Assembly: GCF_015221995.1 (NCBI RefSeq)
Contig: NZ_JADFFM010000001.1
Span: forward strand, 2,790,001-2,854,000
DNA length: 64,000 nucleotides
Source of the DNA: Mucilaginibacter boryungensis
Lineage (GTDB): Bacteria > Bacteroidota > Bacteroidia > Sphingobacteriales > Sphingobacteriaceae
Reading direction: 5' to 3'
Shown: positions 61,246-64,000 of the stretch, piece after piece
Numbering within the stretch: the stretch's first letter is position 1
Layout of the letters: each line of letters begins with the position of its first letter
Made by a program: the position numbers and the translations under genes
The notes under the pieces: model-generated
Told to the model about the DNA's origin: nothing
The model's input: the letters and a program-made list of their open reading frames with translations, nothing else
Database searches by the model: none

Positions 61246-62307
61246 TTACTGATACTGAATATACATTGGGTAAGGTGATTTCTTCAATACCTCCTGTGGC
61301 GTTAGCATGTGGTGCGGGGCCTTCTTAATATCGTTTTTGTAGAACAATTTAAAGCCGGTGAACTGCACAGGTTCGCCCTGGATAAAGTAGCGCCAGGTGC
61401 CCTCTTTCAGGTCAGGTTCGCCCCAGCCGTCCATGTCCATCACTAATTGAACTTCGGGGCGCAGCTTGATGTTCTTATAGTTGGTTACCATCTTTTTAGT
61501 AAAGCGGTGCACTATTAAAATTTTGGGCGGCAGGTGATATTTGTTCACTAAACCTTTCAGATAGTTTGAAACGTAATTAATATCCTCAGCATCGTAAGTA
61601 CCAATCTTTTTACCCGGTCTTGAACCATCTTTCATAGAAAACTCAGGGTCCATACCAAAATGTACATTCGGCAAAGCCAGGTATTTCTCTAACAATGGCA
61701 GTTCTGTGTGGATATTACTTAAAGCTACCTGCACATCAATAAACACAATAGCATTTATTTTTTTAGCCAGTTTTAACACGGTATCAATTTGCCTAAGCGG
61801 CATGCGGTTACGATATTTACCATCCTTGCCGGGATCGCCGCTGGCTACTACAGCAATGTAATGTAATGCTGGAATGGTTGGCGTTTTAGGATCGGCACGC
61901 TGCCAGTTTTTTACTTCGCCTTTTAGTTTGGCCAGCATTTCGTTTGGCGGTATCTCACCTAAAATACCCATTTTCTTTGCATACAGGTTACCATAAAACG
62001 CAATGATACGTTTGTATGGTAAAATAGCGCCAGGCAATGGGTACGGTGTGTTTTTTACAGGCCACCTGCCGGTAGTATCGTTATGCGCCATGCGTTTCAT
62101 TAACGAGTCGTACTCCTTCTTATCAATGGGCGGATAAACTACTTTAACCGGCGTTGTATCGGCTGCAGGTGCAGCTTCGGCAGGTTTTGCAGCTGTATTG
62201 GCGGTGGCAAGCGTTTTATTTGCCGGTGTGCCATTTTTACAGTTTGAAAATAAGGCTAAAGACAACAGCAGTAACGGTACTGATAAAAGTAAATTCTTGA
62301 ATTTCAT
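61246..62307 (-). CDS. Lipoprotein-like protein with TIM-barrel-like features
   Basis: 353 residues. The signal MKFKNLLLSVPLLLLSLALFSNC ends at a Cys, read as a weak lipobox. A low-complexity Ala/Thr/Pro stretch (~25-55) links to a domain of ~290 residues. The barrel-like strands are IIAFYGNLY, HYIAVVASGDPGKDGKY, INAIVFIDVQVAL, VHFGMDPEF and VQLVMDMDGWG. Acidic residues at strand ends recall glycoside hydrolase-like or deacetylase-like barrels, but no family was recognised. It follows the D-aminoacylase-like gene by 12 bases and is probably co-transcribed. Confidence 0.83.
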   Translation of the reverse strand: MKFKNLLLSVPLLLLSLALFSNCKNGTPANKTLATANTAAKPAEAAPAADTTPVKVVYPPIDKKEYDSLMKRMAHNDTTGRWPVKNTPYPLPGAILPYKRIIAFYGNLYAKKMGILGEIPPNEMLAKLKGEVKNWQRADPKTPTIPALHYIAVVASGDPGKDGKYRNRMPLRQIDTVLKLAKKINAIVFIDVQVALSNIHTELPLLEKYLALPNVHFGMDPEFSMKDGSRPGKKIGTYDAEDINYVSNYLKGLVNKYHLPPKILIVHRFTKKMVTNYKNIKLRPEVQLVMDMDGWGEPDLKEGTWRYFIQGEPVQFTGFKLFYKNDIKKAPHHMLTPQEVLKKSPYPMYIQYQ

Positions 62308-62319
62308 TTATTGTTTTAT

Positions 62320-63903
62320 TTACAGGTTTTGTGTGTATCCTGGGCCACGCAAAATAGCACCATTTCTGTTACCATTATGCTTAAAGTTATCAACAGTTAC
62401 AATCCCGTTAACCAACACATATTTAAAGCCCTGTGAATAGGCATGCGGCTTTGCATAGGTCGATTCATCGTTAACCGTTGCGGCATCAAACACCACCACA
62501 TCGGCAAACATACCGGGCTGTAATAAACCCCTGCCAGCCAGGTGGAATTTTTGCGCTGGCAGCGAGGTCATTTTCCGCACCGCATCTTCCAGGCGCAGCA
62601 CTTTTTCTTCGCGCACGTAATGCCCCAATACGCGGGCATTTGTGCCATATCCACGCGGGTGGGGAACGCCCGAGCCAAATAAACGGATGCCCGAATCGGA
62701 TGCTACCATGGCCAGCGGGTATTTCATAATGTTTTTTACGTCATCCTCATTCATCCCATGGAAAACCATTGCCGCGCTTCCAAGTTTGGTGATATCCAGT
62801 ATGGTTTCAATCTCGTTAGGAATATTATTTTTACGGCCTTTTTCGATATTGATCTGTTGTATGTTTTTTCCGTTAAGTGTGGTATCGGCATCGCAATGGG
62901 CTATAAAAGCATAGTCGAAATGATCGCGCTGGCGCTTTTTCATATCGCTGATCATTTCCTTAATCACCTTTTGATGGATAACCGGATCGTCCAGGCGTTT
63001 ATATACCGAATCGCGGCCGCCATCCAGCAGCCAATCGGGTAATAGTACGTTCAATGTGGTACTGCTGGCGGTATATGGGTATTGGTCTACCGTCACTTCC
63101 AGGCCTTCGGCACGGGCTTTTTCAACCATGGCAATCATTTCATTACTGCGGTTCCAGTTGGGTTTACCCACTTTAAAGTGCGATATCTCTACCGGCATGT
63201 TTGCCTGGCGTCCAATATCTATAGCTTCGGCAATGGCTTCAAAAACCTTATCGCTTTCGTTCCGGATATGCGAAGCATACACCCCTTTGTATTTAGCCGC
63301 TGCCTGGGCTAAAGCCACCACTTCGGGCGTTTTGGAATACAGCCCCGGCGTATAAATTAAACCGGTTGAGAAACCCACCGCGCCATCGCGCATGGCCTGC
63401 TCCACAATATCCTGCATTTTTTTCAGCTGAACGGCGTCGGGTGTAACAGCGGCCTGGCCCAATACAGCCCGGCGCACATCATTATGCCCCACAAGCGATG
63501 CTACGTTGATAGATAACTTAATGCTGTCCAGGCGCCTGAAATATTTATCCAGGTTAATTTCCGAACCGCCGCAGTTGCCGGTAATAACAGTAGTTACGCC
63601 ATCGTAAATAAAGTTATCGGCCGTGGGAGTTTTCTTTTCGTCACCTTCAATATGGGTGTGCACATCAATAAACCCCGGCGCTACGATTAGCCCGGTAGCA
63701 TCGATATTTTTAGCGGCCTTTACTTTCGAAAGATCGCCAATGGCAACTACCTTGTTTTTCAAAATACCTACATCGCCATAAAACCAGGGGTTACCGGCAC
63801 CGTCAATGATCTTGCCGTTACGGATAATGACATCATATTGATTTTGTGCCATGGCCCAGGCAGGCAGCAGGCAACATAATAGCAGGAGTTTCAGATAACG
63901 CAT
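62320..63903 (-). CDS. Secreted D-aminoacylase-like amidohydrolase
   Basis: 527 residues with signal peptide MRYLKLLLLCCLLPAWAMAQ. The amidohydrolase fold of the N-acyl-D-amino-acid deacylase type is complete: sandwich start VIIRNGKIIDGAGNPWFYGDV, metal motif FIDVHTHIEGD, conserved Cys in TGNCGGSE, His in YASHIRNES and VEISHFKVG, and Asp in MVASDSGIRLFG. Related secreted enzymes act on N-acyl-D-amino acids or other amides; the exact substrate is not known. The next gene, a barrel-like lipoprotein, is 12 bases downstream. It is complete within the window. Confidence 0.9.
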   Translation of the reverse strand: MRYLKLLLLCCLLPAWAMAQNQYDVIIRNGKIIDGAGNPWFYGDVGILKNKVVAIGDLSKVKAAKNIDATGLIVAPGFIDVHTHIEGDEKKTPTADNFIYDGVTTVITGNCGGSEINLDKYFRRLDSIKLSINVASLVGHNDVRRAVLGQAAVTPDAVQLKKMQDIVEQAMRDGAVGFSTGLIYTPGLYSKTPEVVALAQAAAKYKGVYASHIRNESDKVFEAIAEAIDIGRQANMPVEISHFKVGKPNWNRSNEMIAMVEKARAEGLEVTVDQYPYTASSTTLNVLLPDWLLDGGRDSVYKRLDDPVIHQKVIKEMISDMKKRQRDHFDYAFIAHCDADTTLNGKNIQQINIEKGRKNNIPNEIETILDITKLGSAAMVFHGMNEDDVKNIMKYPLAMVASDSGIRLFGSGVPHPRGYGTNARVLGHYVREEKVLRLEDAVRKMTSLPAQKFHLAGRGLLQPGMFADVVVFDAATVNDESTYAKPHAYSQGFKYVLVNGIVTVDNFKHNGNRNGAILRGPGYTQNL

Positions 63904-63948
63904 GTAGCTAAAATACGGGATTTTATTGATTCTAATCTACAAGAAATA

Positions 63949-64000
63949 ATTTGGCTGAAGCCCCTTTCTTTTATTCTTTAACCGTTGACTAAAGTCAACG
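63949..64000. repeat. Family C element, left end, cut by the window edge
   Basis: ATTTGGCTGAAGCC is followed ~20 bases later by CGTTGACTAAAGTCAACG, the same order and spacing as the left end of the element at 21015-21212. The right end lies beyond the window. Confidence 0.65.

Overview
The window comes from a member of the Bacteroidota, most likely Sphingobacteriaceae and most like Mucilaginibacter. The evidence is an AraC-fused hybrid two-component regulator, a carboxypeptidase-regulatory/plug/barrel outer-membrane protein, -7 boxes of the Bacteroidota form TAnnTTTG, mostly weak Shine-Dalgarno sites, a fused HemC-HemD, a MoxR/DUF58/BatA/DUF4175 operon, and many short palindromic intergenic repeats. 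The genus is an inference. No tRNA, rRNA, CRISPR array, phage or conventional transposase was seen.

Layout. 1-7.6 kb: end of a hybrid two-component regulator, pyrD, a secreted SGNH hydrolase, an ABC-F ATPase, argH and a lone importer ATPase. 7.7-9.9 kb: ECF sigma factor, predicted anti-sigma factor and outer-membrane barrel in one minus-strand operon. 10-12.3 kb: secreted amidohydrolase, GNAT acetyltransferase and an AT-rich orphan. 12.3-22.5 kb: a minus-strand heme cluster, in transcription order hemA, a small orphan, hemCD (fused), hemB, hemL, sensor kinase, response regulator, TPR protein, hemE and hemJ. These genes cover the route from glutamyl-tRNA to uroporphyrinogen/coproporphyrinogen plus the last oxidation; hemN/F and hemH are not here. 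23-34.4 kb: DUF4159 gene divergent from a MoxR-DUF58-BatA-DUF4175-GATase-like operon, followed closely by tldD-tldE. 34.4-39 kb: a GIY-YIG nuclease pseudogene inside an inverted-repeat element, then DUF5990, VOC, AraC/Ogt fusion and UbiD genes. 39-50 kb: lipoprotein, PBP4, two APC permeases, hppA, a small Cys/His-rich two-gene cassette, MarC, and a TSUP/DUF1634 pair. 50-64 kb: TonB-receptor-like barrel, alpha/beta hydrolase, DinB, DUF885 peptidase, EEP hydrolase, YXWGXW protein, ligA, a disordered protein, a lipoprotein and a D-aminoacylase-like enzyme.

The most unusual structure is intergenic. At least two related palindrome families begin and end with TGTCATT(T/G)CGA. Family A occurs as two short solo copies (25909-25986, 38874-38979) and once as a 463-bp element (34474-34936) whose arms flank a frameshifted GIY-YIG nuclease gene. 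Family B has five good copies plus a fragment and sits at several operon junctions, two of them inside the heme cluster. This suggests a nuclease-linked palindrome element, comparable in logic to REP sequences and their associated transposases, but with a GIY-YIG protein. Other palindrome families lie at 3018, 18812, 21015, 22799, 22963, 53997 and the window end.
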